Numbered from the stretch's first letter, positions 33,561 to 45,760 are shown. The stretch: DNA of 64,000 nucleotides from Hyphodiscus hymeniophilus (GCA_016508695.1 VNKQ01000011.1:930001-994000); one strand, 5' to 3'. Notes: generated from the letters alone by a model not told the origin. Numbers and translations: made by a program.

Positions 33561-34523
33561 ATGGACGCCACAAACTCAACCCTCCCCATTCCCAGAATCC
33601 TCCTGACATCTCTCATAACCACCCTCACCTCATCCATCAACTCAACTACTATCGACCCTCAACAGCTCCTAGGTAAAATACAGCAGACAACCAATCCATC
33701 CTACAATCCAGACCCACCAACGAACCCACTCAGATCCCTCCTGCCATCGCAGCGAGCCATTCTGAGCACCCTGCATGTACTGCTTCCAACTGGCGTACTG
33801 CTCCAGAGTCTGGATTTGTTGGATAGGGGATTAGTTTTGAGAGTCGTTGAGGCCGGTTCTGGAGAGGGAGAAGAGATTGGAGATGAAATTGAGAGCCTGG
33901 TAGAGAAGATAATTCCACCGCAAGCTCACGTGCATCTTCCCTGTCCCGCTGAGCAAGGTCAACATCAATACCAGCCTCGATTCCATGCCGCTTCTCAACG
34001 GCAAAGTAAGGCCTCGGAGAACCTGGACTCCCGGAAGATAAGGCTAGGGCAAATGAACAGTATACGGACAAGGAACGTGTTGTATCAAGTGCGCTCCTCA
34101 CAAGCTCCTAAATCCCGCTTCAAAGACGTCAAATTTACGGATGCGGGGACTTTAACGTATACGGTCAGATTGGAGTCTTGGAATTGCAGCTGTGCTGCTT
34201 TTGCGTTCGAGTCTTTTCCCGGACACGTCATGTCCAATAGCCAGAAACCCTGGCTTGATCTCGAGTCAGATGATGATCTCGATAATGATAGCCAACGAAT
34301 GCTCGAGGATCAAGGAAACGGGGACGAACAATGGGAGTTTGGTGATTTGAGCTGCGATGGGAAAGTTGGAAGAGAAGGGCTGGGGAAAGTACCGGTTTGT
34401 AAGCATTTACTCGCTTGTCTGTTGGTCGAGCGGTGGGAGGTTTTGGAGAGTTATATTAAGGAGAGAGTTGTGGGATGGGAGGAAATGGCTGGGATGGGAG
34501 GAAATGGCTGGGTTGGGAGGTGA
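33561..34523 (+). CDS. SWIM-type zinc-finger protein
   Basis: A single exon of 321 codons from MDATNSTLPIPRILL. Residues ~1-110 are Leu/Ser-rich with amphipathic helices. Residues ~170-215 hold a conserved-looking core (VLYQVRSSQAPKSRFKD, then TLTYTVRLESWNCSCAAFAF). The SWIM motif follows the CxCx(n)CxH pattern: NCSCAAFAF with its two cysteines, then after an acidic loop of ~60 residues VCKHLLACLLVERW with Cys and His. SWIM fingers bind nucleic acid or protein, and fungal Shu2-like SWIM proteins act in recombination repair. Whether this is such a homologue is unproven. The extreme C-terminus is shaped by a 19-bp tandem duplication (34472-34509). Confidence 0.78.
   Translation: MDATNSTLPIPRILLTSLITTLTSSINSTTIDPQQLLGKIQQTTNPSYNPDPPTNPLRSLLPSQRAILSTLHVLLPTGVLLQSLDLLDRGLVLRVVEAGSGEGEEIGDEIESLVEKIIPPQAHVHLPCPAEQGQHQYQPRFHAASQRQSKASENLDSRKIRLGQMNSIRTRNVLYQVRSSQAPKSRFKDVKFTDAGTLTYTVRLESWNCSCAAFAFESFPGHVMSNSQKPWLDLESDDDLDNDSQRMLEDQGNGDEQWEFGDLSCDGKVGREGLGKVPVCKHLLACLLVERWEVLESYIKERVVGWEEMAGMGGNGWVGR
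34472..34509 (+). repeat. 19-bp perfect tandem duplication in the SWIM gene 3' end
   Basis: Two adjacent copies of a G-rich 19-mer starting GGGATGGGAGG. Since 19 is not a multiple of 3, the second copy is read in a different frame (WEEMA then GMGGNG). Confidence 0.9.
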
Positions 34524-34913
34524 GGGATGATGTGATGTGTGAGATGGCAGTAGCGACAATACAGGCCCAAAGCCCAAGGCATGAAACACGTTCGGAGAGA
34601 AAGGCTCGCTTTCGTGCATGATCGGCAGTGAGCTGCACAGCGGAGCTCGAGACACGGAAAAATCGAACGCTTACATTGGAGGAATGGAGGTCAGTAGGTT
34701 AGCAGAAGTAATGGCGACAGATCTCATAAAGGTCACACACGAGACAACGAGTCTAAGCATAACATCTAGCCACCAAAATGAATAAAAGTGCGTAACAGCT
34801 AATACTGCAAGCTACGCATCTATCTTACAACTGTACATGTCCATAATTTTCAATGCCATGCCGCTTTCAAGCCCTCAAATGAAGTAACGCCCAAATTCCT
34901 TCCCATCCTTTAC
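34524..34913. other. Convergent intergenic region
   Basis: 390 bp between the 3' ends of the SWIM gene and RPN8; nothing beyond 3' UTR sequence seen. Confidence 0.4.
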
Positions 34914-36095
34914 TTATTTTTTGTTCTTGTCTTCTTTCTCCTTTTCGGCTTCCTTAGCCTCCTTCGTCTCTCCATTAACGCCATTCACGCCATTTGCCTT
35001 CTTGTCCTTTTCATCCTTTAGCTCATCCTTCTTTGCCTCTTTCTCCTCTTGCTGCTGTCTATTCTGGATCTTGTTCTCGATCAGATCGTGGAAAGCAGTA
35101 ATCGCTCGGATCAGACTGCTGAGATAGATAGCCATCAACTGATCGTTGGTCTTGATACTCATGGCATGCGCTAGCTCGCCGTTACTCTTGGCTGGGGCAT
35201 CGACGCCGTTGGAAATGTGTGATGAGGGTTTGGGTGTGGAGAGGTTGGGTAGTAAATTAAAAACATCTTGAAGGTTTCCTAAGATGGCGTGGTTGACTGG
35301 GAGTGTTCCGTCGAGGACTTTTTGAAGATATTGGCCGATGTCTCGTAACCGTAGATGAAGCCCTTGCAAGGATTGCAGTTGTGATGTAATTCTGGTCGAA
35401 AGTGTTCCGACAGCCACGTCCCGGATATCTCTTAGCAGATGCTCAACTCCTATTTCCTCTGCTTCTTCGGCTTCGATGATTGATGGGGTGTGCACGAAAG
35501 TCTTCGATGTTGTGGTTCCATCCTAGGAGAGATATCAGCGCCTGCCAGAAGCCATTCTGTCACAACCTTACATCTTTGATCTCTTCCACGGCAAAATACG
35601 CATCCGTAGGTACACCAGCTTCCTTCGGTTGAACGTCGATGATTACGAGTAATGGATTCGGGGTATATCTCTTGAATAGTTCGTTGATCTCCAAATCCGA
35701 CGCTCTCAACTTAGGGCCAGAGTGATACCATCCTATGAGCTTTTCCCGTGCATTGATCTTCTTGAACATATCGTTCATGGACTCGACGTAGTTGTGGTCC
35801 AAGAACCATACTGATGGATCCTTGTCATCTTCTTCAAAAGGAACTGTAGGATTGCACCATCAGGATCGAGCTTCAAACCTGACATTCAGACAGCCAGCAT
35901 GAAAAACTCACCAGCAAAGCTGTTTGACACTCGTACGTTCTTTCCGTCGTTCTGTCCCAACAAAACACCCACTACTCGTTTGCGCGTGCCCTTAGCTGAG
36001 CGGCCATAATGATCTGCTGCTGAAAGAAGGACAAGAGGGGCAACAGAGACGTTTCTTGTAACGAGGGAGAGGGTTTCTGCGGTAGTTGCAGGCAT
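34914..36095 (-). CDS. RPN8: 26S proteasome lid subunit Rpn8 (MPN domain)
   Basis: Exons 35912-36095, 35572-35843 and 34914-35522 give 354 aa. The MPN domain begins in exon 1 (VAPLVLLSAADHYGR, then RVVGVLLGQNDGK) and continues VPFEEDDKDPSVWFLDHNY and KLIGWYHSGPKLRASDLEIN. Where an active JAMM protease would have HxHP, this has YHSGP, so it is the inactive MPN type. Rpn8 forms the structural heterodimer with the deubiquitinase Rpn11 in the proteasome lid. The C-terminal half is helical (IGVEHLLRDIRDVAVGTL... QYLQKVLDGTLPVNHAIL). It ends in a very charged Lys/Glu tail (KKDELKDEKDKKANGVNG..., cited in part) that is typical of fungal Rpn8. It is divergent from the adenylate kinase gene. Confidence 0.95.
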
Positions 36096-36653
36096 GATGA
36101 GTATTTGAGGGTATTCGTGGGTGGTGAATTGTATTGTTTATGTGTCGACTCAAGGCTGCTTTGGCCTTCGCGGCTTCCACTCATGAAGCTCGCAAATTGG
36201 GTCTAGCTTGGAGGTCGCCGGACCCGCAGAGCGCCGCATCACGTGACTCAGCATGCCCTGCCAGCTGTCTTTCTTGCGTCGGGGTTTCGAAAGTTGGCCA
36301 ATATCGTCCGGCTCATTCAAATTTGGTTATTCATTTCTGAAGGAGACAATAGTAGAATCTCAATTCTCGTTTTCTTTGCGATTGCCATACCATTAGCTTG
36401 TGATCGCGATCCTTCGGCCCACTGGAAACCTTGATCTTTTTCCGAAATCACTTCCCAGTGCTCCGTGCAGGAGCCGAGCTTAAAGTTACCTTAGGTTCAG
36501 GCCAAGCCAAAACCGCTTTCTACCTATTTCAACTCTACATCATCCCAACCTGCGACGGTCGCAACAAACACCAGGACCACACCAAGCTCCTCCAAGCACA
36601 ACCTCCAACCTCTCGTTCCTTGGTCAGGTCTTTAGAAACTCAACACTATTGCA
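36096..36653. promoter_or_regulatory. Divergent promoter RPN8 / ADK1
   Basis: 558 bp between two divergent starts. No motif such as the proteasome-associated control element was recognised with confidence. Confidence 0.4.
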
Positions 36654-37638
36654 ATGGCACCAATTGGTGACGACGCCGTCAAATCGCTGCAAGATCTGGT
36701 AAATAAGCTCGAATCGCGAGTAAAAGAGCTTGAAGACCGAATCCAGCATGCTTCCGGCGGCACTAAGCATTCGGCAGATGAAGGCGTGAGAATGATCTTG
36801 ATGGGTCCTCCGGGCGCTGGTATGTTTGATTCTTCCTGTCTAAATCATTGCGACTCCGGCTAATTAGACGCTGTAGGCAAGGGAACTCAAGCACCAAATA
36901 TCAAGGAAAAGTTCTCTTGCTGCCACTTGGTAAGCGTCCGCATATTTTTCAACTTCTTTACGCCTTTTCTAACCATACAATAGGCCACTGGAGACATGCT
37001 TCGATCACAAGTCGCAAAGAAGACCCCACTGGGTCGCGAGGCTAAAAAGATCATGGATCAAGGTGGCCTCGTTAGCGATGAGATCGTCATTGGAATGATC
37101 AAGGCCGAGCTCGAGAATAACCAGGAGTGCAAAGGAGGGTACGTCGCAGTACTTGACATATTTATTGGGCTTTACTGACAGTCATAGCTTCATTCTAGAT
37201 GGTTTCCCACGAACGGTCGTACAGGCAGAGCGGTTGGATTCTATGCTTGCGGAGCGGAAGCAAAAGTTACAGCATGCGGTAGAGCTTCAAATAGACGATG
37301 GTCTGCTCGTTTCGCGGATAACTGGTCGATTAGTACATCCTGCCTCAGGCCGATCGTACCACAAAGTATTCAACCCTCCAAAGGAGAGCATGAAAGATGA
37401 TATCACCGGCGAGCCATTGGTGCAGAGATCAGACGACAATGCCGAAGCTCTCAAGAAACGCCTCGTTACATACCACCAACAAACCTCTCCTGTTGTTGGA
37501 TATTACCAGAGGACCGGTATCTGGAAGGGAATTGACGCTAGCCAAGAGCCGGGCCAAGTTTGGAAGAGCTTGCTTGGGGTCTTCGAGAAGCAAAAAGCCC
37601 CAAATGGAAGTTTGCTAAGCAAGATTACTGGTCGTTAA
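36654..37638 (+). CDS. ADK1: Adenylate kinase (AK2-type)
   Basis: Exons 36654-36819, 36877-36929, 36984-37138 and 37188-37638 give 274 aa. The P-loop is split by intron 1 (GPPGAG / KGTQAP). It is followed by the AMP-binding ATGDMLRSQV, LDGFPRTVVQAERLD, and the LID segment RLVHPASGRSYHKVFNPPK. The LID has Ser/His in place of four Zn-binding cysteines, as in eukaryotic long-form AK2. It interconverts ATP+AMP and 2 ADP in the cytosol and mitochondrial intermembrane space. An N-terminal extension of ~45 residues is predicted to be helical/coiled (LQDLVNKLESRVKELEDRI); yeast Adk1 is shorter (222 aa). The 3' region is long and gene-free. Confidence 0.95.
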
Positions 37639-40600
37639 GATTTGCAGCTGAGGAAAGAATTCTGTTATGATGGCGGTTGAGAAATGCATAGATTCCTTTA
37701 AAAAGTTATGGTTGATAGGGCAATCTGTGCTCTCTCACGGCAGACAAGGTGGCTGTACGATCATCTTCTAATGGATATCATGAAGGGCTTATGTAACTAT
37801 ACGCACTCTGTATCATGCATCAAGAACGTCATGACCGACACCTAACTTCTCACAATTTTCGATATATCTGGTGTGAGCCATTGAGTTTCCTGTACATCAT
37901 GAGCTTGAATGTCTCAATATCCTCAACGATTGAGAGTTATGTAAGTAGTCAGGTATAATCTGTTATCAAATAGAAGTATCCCAGATAGCTCATATGGCTA
38001 GATTGTTCCTGCGAGCTAAGCAGTAGTCCAATTAAATCGAGCCATTAGAGAATCCTGTCATCTAATTCAGAGTCGTCCCGTTCTTGCCGGTCATGTCGAC
38101 TTTTGTCCAATGGCGAGTATCGCACTGTAAGAACCCGCTGGTGTCACAGGGTGCCTCAATTCTTTCCACACATTGGAAATGATAGGTGTATACCATCCAT
38201 GCGAATGGAGTACTTTCCAATTCAAAACCTAGATAGTGAATTGATAGAAATAGGGAGAAGGGACTTTCACGAGCCAAAAGGTGTACTTTTGCTTCTACAT
38301 TCTGGACAAATAGCCCCGTCTCTGAAGCATCGTCAGAGTGCGAGCCTCGTCCTTTTGGTATGGTGCATCTGAATATGTCACTCAGCCATTGGCACCTTCC
38401 AAGAGAATACTACTGTCAGTCACTGACAACCGTGATTTTTTCCATGCTGCAAAGCATGTAGCCATGTTCTTCTGTATACACACACAACCGCCATAGGAGA
38501 AAGGACGCAAGCTAATGCCAGCTACCAGGCCCCTATACAGCGGGAAGATGATTTTATGAAACCCGTCACTTTACTTCAAAATGTCTTGCTCAAAATCTAA
38601 CGCCTCAGCCAAAATTCGAGAGCAGGTACAACCTTCTTCTGGTGAATTTTCTAGGGGCAAATCCTATGGGTAAACTCAAGAAATTGAGGATCAACGATGG
38701 CGAAAAGAAACCAAGGACCCATGGTCCCCTATAGCAGGCTGATAAGGAGACTCCCAATGAGCTTGGACGTGCTCGTCCTGAGACATAAGGAGAACGTCCC
38801 TAATAATGTCTCTCGGCCATCATCCAGCCAGAAAACAAGAAGATCGGCGGTTATGTCTCCTAGGAATCCCATCGGACTTCTCATACCTGTCTATTTATGG
38901 TATTGAAGGGTCAAATCTTAGGAGCTGCCGAGAGAGTGACGTTGTCCTGGCCTCGCTGTACACACAAATTCCGAACGTCTTGCAAAGTGTCCCATGGGGG
39001 GTACCATTCACTTTCTCCCATTGTAGCATCATCGACTAAACTTTTTCCCCTTCAAAATCCTGTTAATAGCAACAGTGTACCCGAAAACTTTACCAACACC
39101 ATCCTATTGCTCCGCCGTCCACCGCAGAATCAGCCAAATATCTCGTCCGTCTCTTATATGTTTTATATCTCCTATGTCTCTCGCGAACAATCCCAGACCT
39201 CAAACCCTATCACGGCTCCATTTCAAAGGCCCCCCTCCTACTCCATGCTTCCCTCACTCCAGAGCGCCATTCATGGCTGCCTCGTCGCTTGCCTTGTCAC
39301 ACATGCTCTGTGGACCGCTGATGGTAAAGTCCCCGCAAACAAGTGGTCCAAGGCGCGTTGAATTCTGTATGAGATGACCCTTTTGTACGAAGCTAGGTTG
39401 CCGACGTTGGTACGTGCTGTGAGTCCATTTCTCTGTCTACTTCCATTTTCCGTGCATTAATGGAGTGCATGTAGGGAGAAAGAGAGAGAGGTTCACTGAT
39501 AGGGAAGGATTGGGATCGAGTTTAGTCGAGTGAGATTTCTGAGATCGAATTCTAACGCCGTAGAACAGGAGCTCTGGATTCGTGGTAATGAGGGAAGATT
39601 GCGATGGTTGGATGTCCATGGACAGTTCGACTGTTTCCGCAAGCCGTACCGTGCTTATTAAATGGAAGAGTGAGGAAAGCTTATTCGAGGTCTATTTGTT
39701 GACGTCCGGATTGATGTATAGAAGATTCCCCAGGGCACACACACTTGTTCCGCCTCACAAGAATTCAGTGCTACCCGATGACAGGGGGATTGAGGCTCGC
39801 CAAGCATCTCGGTCACAAGCATTACTCATGGTTGTATCAGATGAAGTGGAACCCGTGTCTGCCATTGGAGCGCGAGGACGGCTCTTTGCTGTAGAATAGA
39901 GAGTCATATGAGAGTTGAAAGACTCAGACAGCAATGCGAATGAATATGCAACACAACCTCGAAAGGAATCCGAACAATGCAAGCCTCGAGAACCCTACTC
40001 CACAAAGCACTCAACTGTTCCCGAGTCCTGGCCATTTCCGCCTCCGCTCGCAATCTCGATGTGCACATCCAGTGCGGATGCGGACACTTTGGCCGTCAAA
40101 CGTGCTGGAGAAATGGCTCGGCGTCCTTCGAGAACCTTGCAAGCACTCCCTCAGTCCCAAATAACCGACCAATGAGAAATCGGACCACAATATTGATATC
40201 AAAGAGGAGAAGGAGTATTCGATTTTGTTGCAGGTCTCAGTTTTCATCGGCCCAAAGCTCCGACGTAACAGAAGTTACATTTCTCGATTTTTGGACGTTC
40301 CCTTCGATGTGTTCTCATACCTTATTCGGCTGAGCTGCCGTAATTCAGGAGTTATCCCGATTGGCCCCGGTTTAATGGAATCGGAGAAAGAGCTTTGAGC
40401 CGACTGAGAACGGAAGTCTTTGGACAGCAGGCGTCAAGGAAGCAGAAATGTATCTGAGATCGAGCATCGGAAGGAAAGAAAGAAAGAGAAAGGATCGAAA
40501 GCAATCAGCGTTGGATGAACTTTACATCGAATGTCTTCTCTAAAGGGGTATACGCAAACTATTTCGTCCGTCCGTGGCCCAAAGCTACATCAGAAACTTC

Positions 40601-40720
40601 TGCCAGCCCATGCAAGCAAGCCTTCTTCAAACGAAGGATAGGGTCTATCCACCCCCCAAATGCTCCTCCCTCCCAATACGTTCTCCCAACCACTGCCGAG
40701 TCTCTTCAATCATCTCACCC
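37639..40720. other. Gene-poor 3.1-kb region
   Basis: No supported gene between the ADK1 stop and the 3' end of the Hook gene. Several frames of 60-155 codons exist (for example 38897-39361 and 39977-40333 plus, 38062-38277 minus), but they overlap one another on both strands, share no family features and lack good splice partners. There is no strong AT skew, unlike the transposon block. Confidence 0.4.
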
Positions 40721-43700
40721 TCATCGTCTTGGTGTTGCATTAACCATCATTCGCTGTTTGCTCAACCAACTCTTCGGCATGTCTTGTCGACGCTGAAGGA
40801 CGAGGTGATTGCTTTGAAGCCGGCTCGAGAGATCGTACCAAGCTGTTGCTATCATCGAGTTCTCGCGCGTGAGGTTCTTTAGTAGGGCTTCGTTCGCCGC
40901 CTTCAAACACCAGTCATCAGTTCTGCCCTCTCGTATTTGTAGCTATGTTGATCATTCAAAGAGAGTGTACATGATGACACGGGTATAAATGGTGTGCAGA
41001 TCTTTGTTTCCTTGGAAATGATGATATTCTTCGTGAGAATCGGATGAAATTTCGAGACCGTACCTTGTGCGCTTCTGGGCTAGTTTCCTCTGCGTTCTTT
41101 AGACGTCTTTCAAGATCTTGAATGATTGCTTCTTGTTGATCGGATTGCTGGAAGGTGTGTCAGTCTGATCCAGGGCTTCCTTTGATGAACGAGAGATGTT
41201 TCAATAGTATTCTCGAGCAGCGGGTGGCTTTCGGGGAAGATTGGGATGAGGTGACTGATTTTCAGGATGGACCCTTTTAAGAGAACCGATTGCTTCGCGC
41301 TCCCGGAATAGCTCTGCGGCTTCGATTGCCTCCTCACCGCTAGGAATGGAGATTGGACGTTGATGCTTATTTCTTGAACGCGGAAACATGAATGTTTTGA
41401 AAATCTTGGCGACGCCCTTCGGTGATTTCTCCTCGGGAGAATGGTGTACACGGCTTACCTCTCTGAAAGACAACGCAGCGCTGGCTCTCTCTTCTTTGGT
41501 GTCTGCCTCTGCGATAGGATCATCTGGCAAATTGAGGTGTGCTGGTCGCACCTTCTTCGCTGCGTCGAGGTCTTTTCGAAGGGTTTCTCTGTCGAGGAGC
41601 GAGTCAACTAGATGGGCTCTTTGCTGATCGAAATCGATTATCAAGTTCTTGTGTCTAGTTTGAAGTAGTAGAAGGTCATTTTCAAAGGAGGAGGTGATAA
41701 TCTCATTGGTTTGTTTGAGATCCTGAAGGGCATTAAGTTCATCTTGATCGACTGCTGCCACTATTTTGCGTCAGTCTCGACATGCAGCATGCGGTGGGGA
41801 TAACATACAATCCCCTTGAACAGCAACTAGATCGCGGTATTGGCTTGTGAGCTGGCTCTGGACATCCGCGAGTTTAGCTTTTGTAGCCTTCAGTTCTTCG
41901 GTTGCCCTTCGTTCTAGATCTCGTGAACTTGCGATCGCGTCGTCTCTGTAGAATTCCACCATAAGCATCTTGAACGGGCCTTGCTCCATGGCAGTGTCGA
42001 TGGCTGAAACGTACTTTTCGTGTGTAGATATCTTGAGTACTGCTTCCAGCTGTTTCTGCGTAACGGCTTGGCGTTCAGTGAGATCTCTGAGATTTTCAGC
42101 GAGCCGTCTACATTTCCTTTCGGATTCTTCGAGGTCAAGTTGAAGGGTTGCGTTAGTAGTACCAGCGCTGCCGCTCCTGAGCAGTTGATTCTCGGCTTGC
42201 AAACGAGAGATATCTAGGAGGTAGTTTGGAGTGGGATCAGGGACCTGTGCCAACTCGTCTTCCAGAGTCAAGTTTCGTGGTGCTCCCCCAGGCGAATTCG
42301 GTGAATGAGCGGCAGGGTTGCTAATGGAGCTGATTTGTTCCTGAAGCTCTTGAATGAACCTTTCGTCAGCTGCCTGTCTTGCCTTTAAAGTTTCGATCTC
42401 AACGTCCTTTTGCCGCGAGTCGCTCTTCAGGATAGCAAATTCAGAATTAACATTCGTGAATTCTAGTTCATAGGCGGCGAACTTTTTCTCGTATTCTGAA
42501 ATCGTGTTTTCCCGTCTTTCACTTATCTGGTGTACCGAATCGTAGTCTTTCTGGTTTTCTTCGAGAGTGTCGATCCGTGAGCGTAGGTATTTATTGTCTT
42601 TCTCGACGTTGTTTGAGGCTTCCAGCTTCCGAACATAGTGATCCACCATATTCGCTTTCTTCTCGAGAGCATCATTCTGGCTCTTGAGCTCTTTGACTTC
42701 GTCGCCGAGCTCCCTGACTCGGATGGCATTTGGACGGAGCGAGTTAAGCTCCCGTTCCAGCCTTTCCTTCGAAACTCGGTTGTCTTCTAGTTGATTCTCT
42801 TGAATGGCTATGAGATTTTCGTTTTCATTAATCCGAGCCTGCAAGTTTTTAATAGCACGTTCCTGGTTACCGTCTTGGTGTAAAGTCTCTAAGGCTCTTC
42901 TTTTACTGTCTGCCTTGGTGTAGTCGTCCTTGAGGCTCTCATGTCCCATTATAAGTTGTTCATGTTGGGTGATTAAGGTCTCATGCCTTGTCTTCAATTT
43001 CCTATGTTCGCTCGTCAAGGTTGCAAGTTTTTCTTCAAGGGCAAGATATTCTGCTGAGGTTTGGGGAGAAGCTGCGCCAGGTTCATCGACCGAATTATGC
43101 GAAGCCTGCGTTTGGATCAGCTATATAGAGTGAAATTGATACCTCTACCACCTACCTGCCTGATAATGGCGGCAATTTTTTCCTGGGTCGAGACATCCAA
43201 CGAGGTGATTGCTGTGATATATTTCTGCTTGTTCGGCCCTTCTACAGCTGCCATGAGGAAGATTGTAAGGAACTGCACGAGTTAATGAATTAGTCCATGC
43301 CTCTGACCCGCAAATTGTGCTCATACTTTGACCATCTGCTGCGGATCATCATGCTCGGCGATGGCGTTGAAATCGATGTTTGTATCGAGAGAGGGCGATT
43401 CGAGCTCTGGGCAGTTTCTACTGCTGAAACGTAGCAAAGACTTGTAGACAGCCTCCAGGGACTTCTTGTTGTTGATCCATTTCGAGGGGCTGGCGCTTTG
43501 CTCAAGGTCCTTTATGGCGTAGGTAAGATCGAAGTCCTCTGCAATATTTCGAGGTTAGCTTCTGTAGACAAAGTGATAATGAGGACAAAGGAACTACTGC
43601 GCCTACCCAGCATCTTGGATAAAACAAAGCCATCACTTAGATCCGCCAAAGACTCCACCTTCGACTCGAGAGGAAATGTTCTCACCTGCCAGGAGCAATT

Positions 43701-43783
43701 AGAGACATAGTCAGAAGAGAGATATAGAAGTCTTCCAGTACCCAGGCAAGCAAAGCTCCTTCAACACTCCTATTCTGCGCCAT
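40721..43783 (-). CDS. Hook-family dynein/endosome adaptor
   Basis: Eight minus-strand exons (43742-43783, 43607-43685, 43327-43538, 43156-43272, 41809-43105, 41459-41760, 41064-41147, 40721-40900) give 770 aa with all phases consistent. The N-terminal HOOK domain (about 1-150: MAQNRSVEGALLAWVRTF... LADLSDGFVLSKMLEDFD) is the calponin-homology-like part that binds dynein light intermediate chain. Residues ~165-690 form a long coiled coil (RNLTLEDELAQVPDPTPNYL marks a break near its middle). The C-terminal block SMIATAWYDLSSRLQSNHLV, then LQRRQDMPKSWL, is strongly typical of fungal HookA proteins, which link early endosomes (via FTS/FHIP) to dynein and kinesin-3. Intron 6 is unusually long (311 bp) and open in frame for 86 codons; splicing it gives ALSFRE joined to QSDQQEAIIQDLERRL, a good coiled coil. 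Confidence 0.88.
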
Positions 43784-44527
43784 GGTGGAGATGGCTCCTT
43801 GGTCGCAAACGATGTACGTTTAACAGTATGGAGAGGATATACAATTGGAAGATAGGACACTGGAGGTTCTGCCAATAGGGGATGCCATCTTTTGAGGGGG
43901 AATGTCATCGATTTATGCAAAATTGCTGTTTCATTGTGAAGGTCAATCGCGATGAGACGCGACGAGGCTAACGAAAGCGTAGGCTGACCCAACGTCTTTA
44001 TCCACAAACATTGCATCCGGCCCTGCAAGGACGGACACATAGATCCGATGGCGGGTTTCTTTGACTGATTGAAAGCTAGTCAGTTATAAGAGGATTTCAA
44101 TCTCTAGATGCGGTGTTTATGGGGCCTTTGGAAGACAATACAATTGCTGGGTCTAGATGCGCCACATAGACCACCTCAAGCAGCGGACGTAAAGAAGTAG
44201 ACTCAAGTTTCCACTGCGGAAAGAGAGTAGACCTATGGCATTGTGCACTCCGAGTTGAAAGCCAACTCCCAGGAAATCCACTCAGGCAAATGCAATACAA
44301 AGGTCCGGTCAATAGTCATCCAAGAGGCATGACGTGGGTTTAAACAGCTTCGGTAGCTATCTAGTCTGCGACCCAATCGCGCAAATATCTGGCTGACCTA
44401 TCTATATCATGATGATGAGTCCATCAAACGCCTTTCTAATCCCCGATCAAGCCCAGTCTTCCGTGCTTCGCCCGTTAACTCCAAGTCCCAGTATTGACAA
44501 CCACTTGTACCAACTCCGTTGATCCCA
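43784..44527. other. Intergenic upstream of Hook, downstream of I9 gene
   Basis: About 740 bp: promoter of the Hook gene and 3' UTR of the inhibitor gene. Minus-strand frames here (43711-44040, 44097-44312) have no recognisable content. Confidence 0.4.
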
Positions 44528-45003
44528 CTACTTAGATGTGCTTCCACCAACCGCCGTAACCATTTGGTCTTCCTCAATAATTGCATGGTAATCATTTCCC
44601 CAGGTCTGTACGGTCTCCAATACTTTCGCCGGCGCCTTCGCGGCAAATCCCTTGATAAGTTTGTATTCGTGCGTAATCTAATAGGGACTCGGAGTAAGCA
44701 AGCTATCTCTTACAAATATTTGACAGAGTAATTCGAAGGAGATGACGAGTGTATTATGATATCCGGATTACTCAAGGGTCATAAGTATCTCTCCAGAATT
44801 GCGACTCTGAAGCCAAGAAGGTTGTGAGAAATAGATAACCTGGCACATACCATGCCGCCAGCTGCCTTGACAGCATCCATAGCTTTATCGACGACCGAAT
44901 CTGGGGTATCATCAGGGTATGAGACTATAACCGATTTCAGTGGCATCTGAACAGCCAGAGCTACTGTGGCGAAGGCAAGGATAGAAAAGATTGTCAACTT
45001 CAT
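44528..45003 (-). CDS. Small secreted I9-type peptidase inhibitor
   Basis: Exons 44851-45003 and 44528-44677 give 100 aa, separated by a 173-bp intron in phase 0. Residues 1-18 (MKLTIFSILAFATVALAV) are a clean signal peptide. The mature part has the inhibitor-I9/propeptide pattern: KSVIVSYPDDTPDSVVDKAM, then AVKAAGGMITHEYKLIKGFA, then KVLETVQ and DYHAIIEEDQMVTA. This is a beta-alpha-beta repeat fold related to subtilisin propeptides and to yeast Pbi2 (inhibitor of vacuolar protease B). Unlike Pbi2, which has no signal peptide, this one should enter the secretory path, so it could inhibit a secreted or vacuolar subtilase, its own or a host's. Target is inference. It is divergent from PCF11. 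Confidence 0.85.
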
Positions 45004-45760
45004 GATCGCAATCCCTCGATGGATTGATAGGATTGATGAGCTGGTAATCTGGAGTTGGTAGTTTGCCTCTGGCGAAGACTGTTGTTTGAATCACAGTTGT
45101 TGTAAAAAAAAGATAGCGTTGTGCTTGTTCTGGTTGTGAATGGATCAAGAAATTGAGGGAATATAGATGCAGCACCTGTTCAAGTCGCTCACGTGATTGC
45201 TGACAAATCACATTTGCTACAAAGAACGTTCATGTCGAGCGCCTCATTCCTATTCTACATAAGCTCATCACTCCAGAACATCGACGTGCTTCTCAGCCGC
45301 AACCTCTTAAGCAACCGATTCAACAACCCACACGAGCATTGGTCAAAGAAGAACCTCGTACGCTCAAGCCTCGTCTTCCATCGAATTGACAAACTTCCTA
45401 AACACCACCAACGGCCGTCAAGCTAGTCGGCGTGCTTTATTGATACAGAGGCAGATTGGGAAGCAAAAGAAGCGAGAGGACTGGCAGCGGAGAGTCTGAG
45501 TCTGGAATACAAATTGTGGAGGACGGCTGGTCATCGGGAGGATTGGCTGTCAGAAATACACACTTCTAGTTCTTACAGAGTTGAATACCTTTGCCTTTGC
45601 ACAGGTCTAGTTAGATGTTGAAAAGCTCGCTCTGCTCTCTGTCAAATCGAGTTTCAGAAGTTTGGTGGATCGCTCGACAAAAGATCTTTCATTGTGGCAG
45701 TTCCTCACATCTCACATCTTTCAAGCAGCCCCCCTTCTTTCGGCTTCACATCAGCCCATC
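45004..45760. promoter_or_regulatory. Divergent promoter I9 inhibitor / PCF11
   Basis: 757 bp between divergent start codons; no motif recognised. The reading frame of PCF11 is open upstream of its ATG to 45662 but without family resemblance. Confidence 0.4.

Noticed and set aside
38062..38277. 71-codon frame with three cysteines as a possible small secreted protein
   Set aside because: No signal peptide and no upstream exon that supplies one.
40034..40500. Frames and an AAGAAAG-rich stretch before the Hook gene as an extra exon
   Set aside because: The Hook protein already ends with its conserved C-terminus at 40721.
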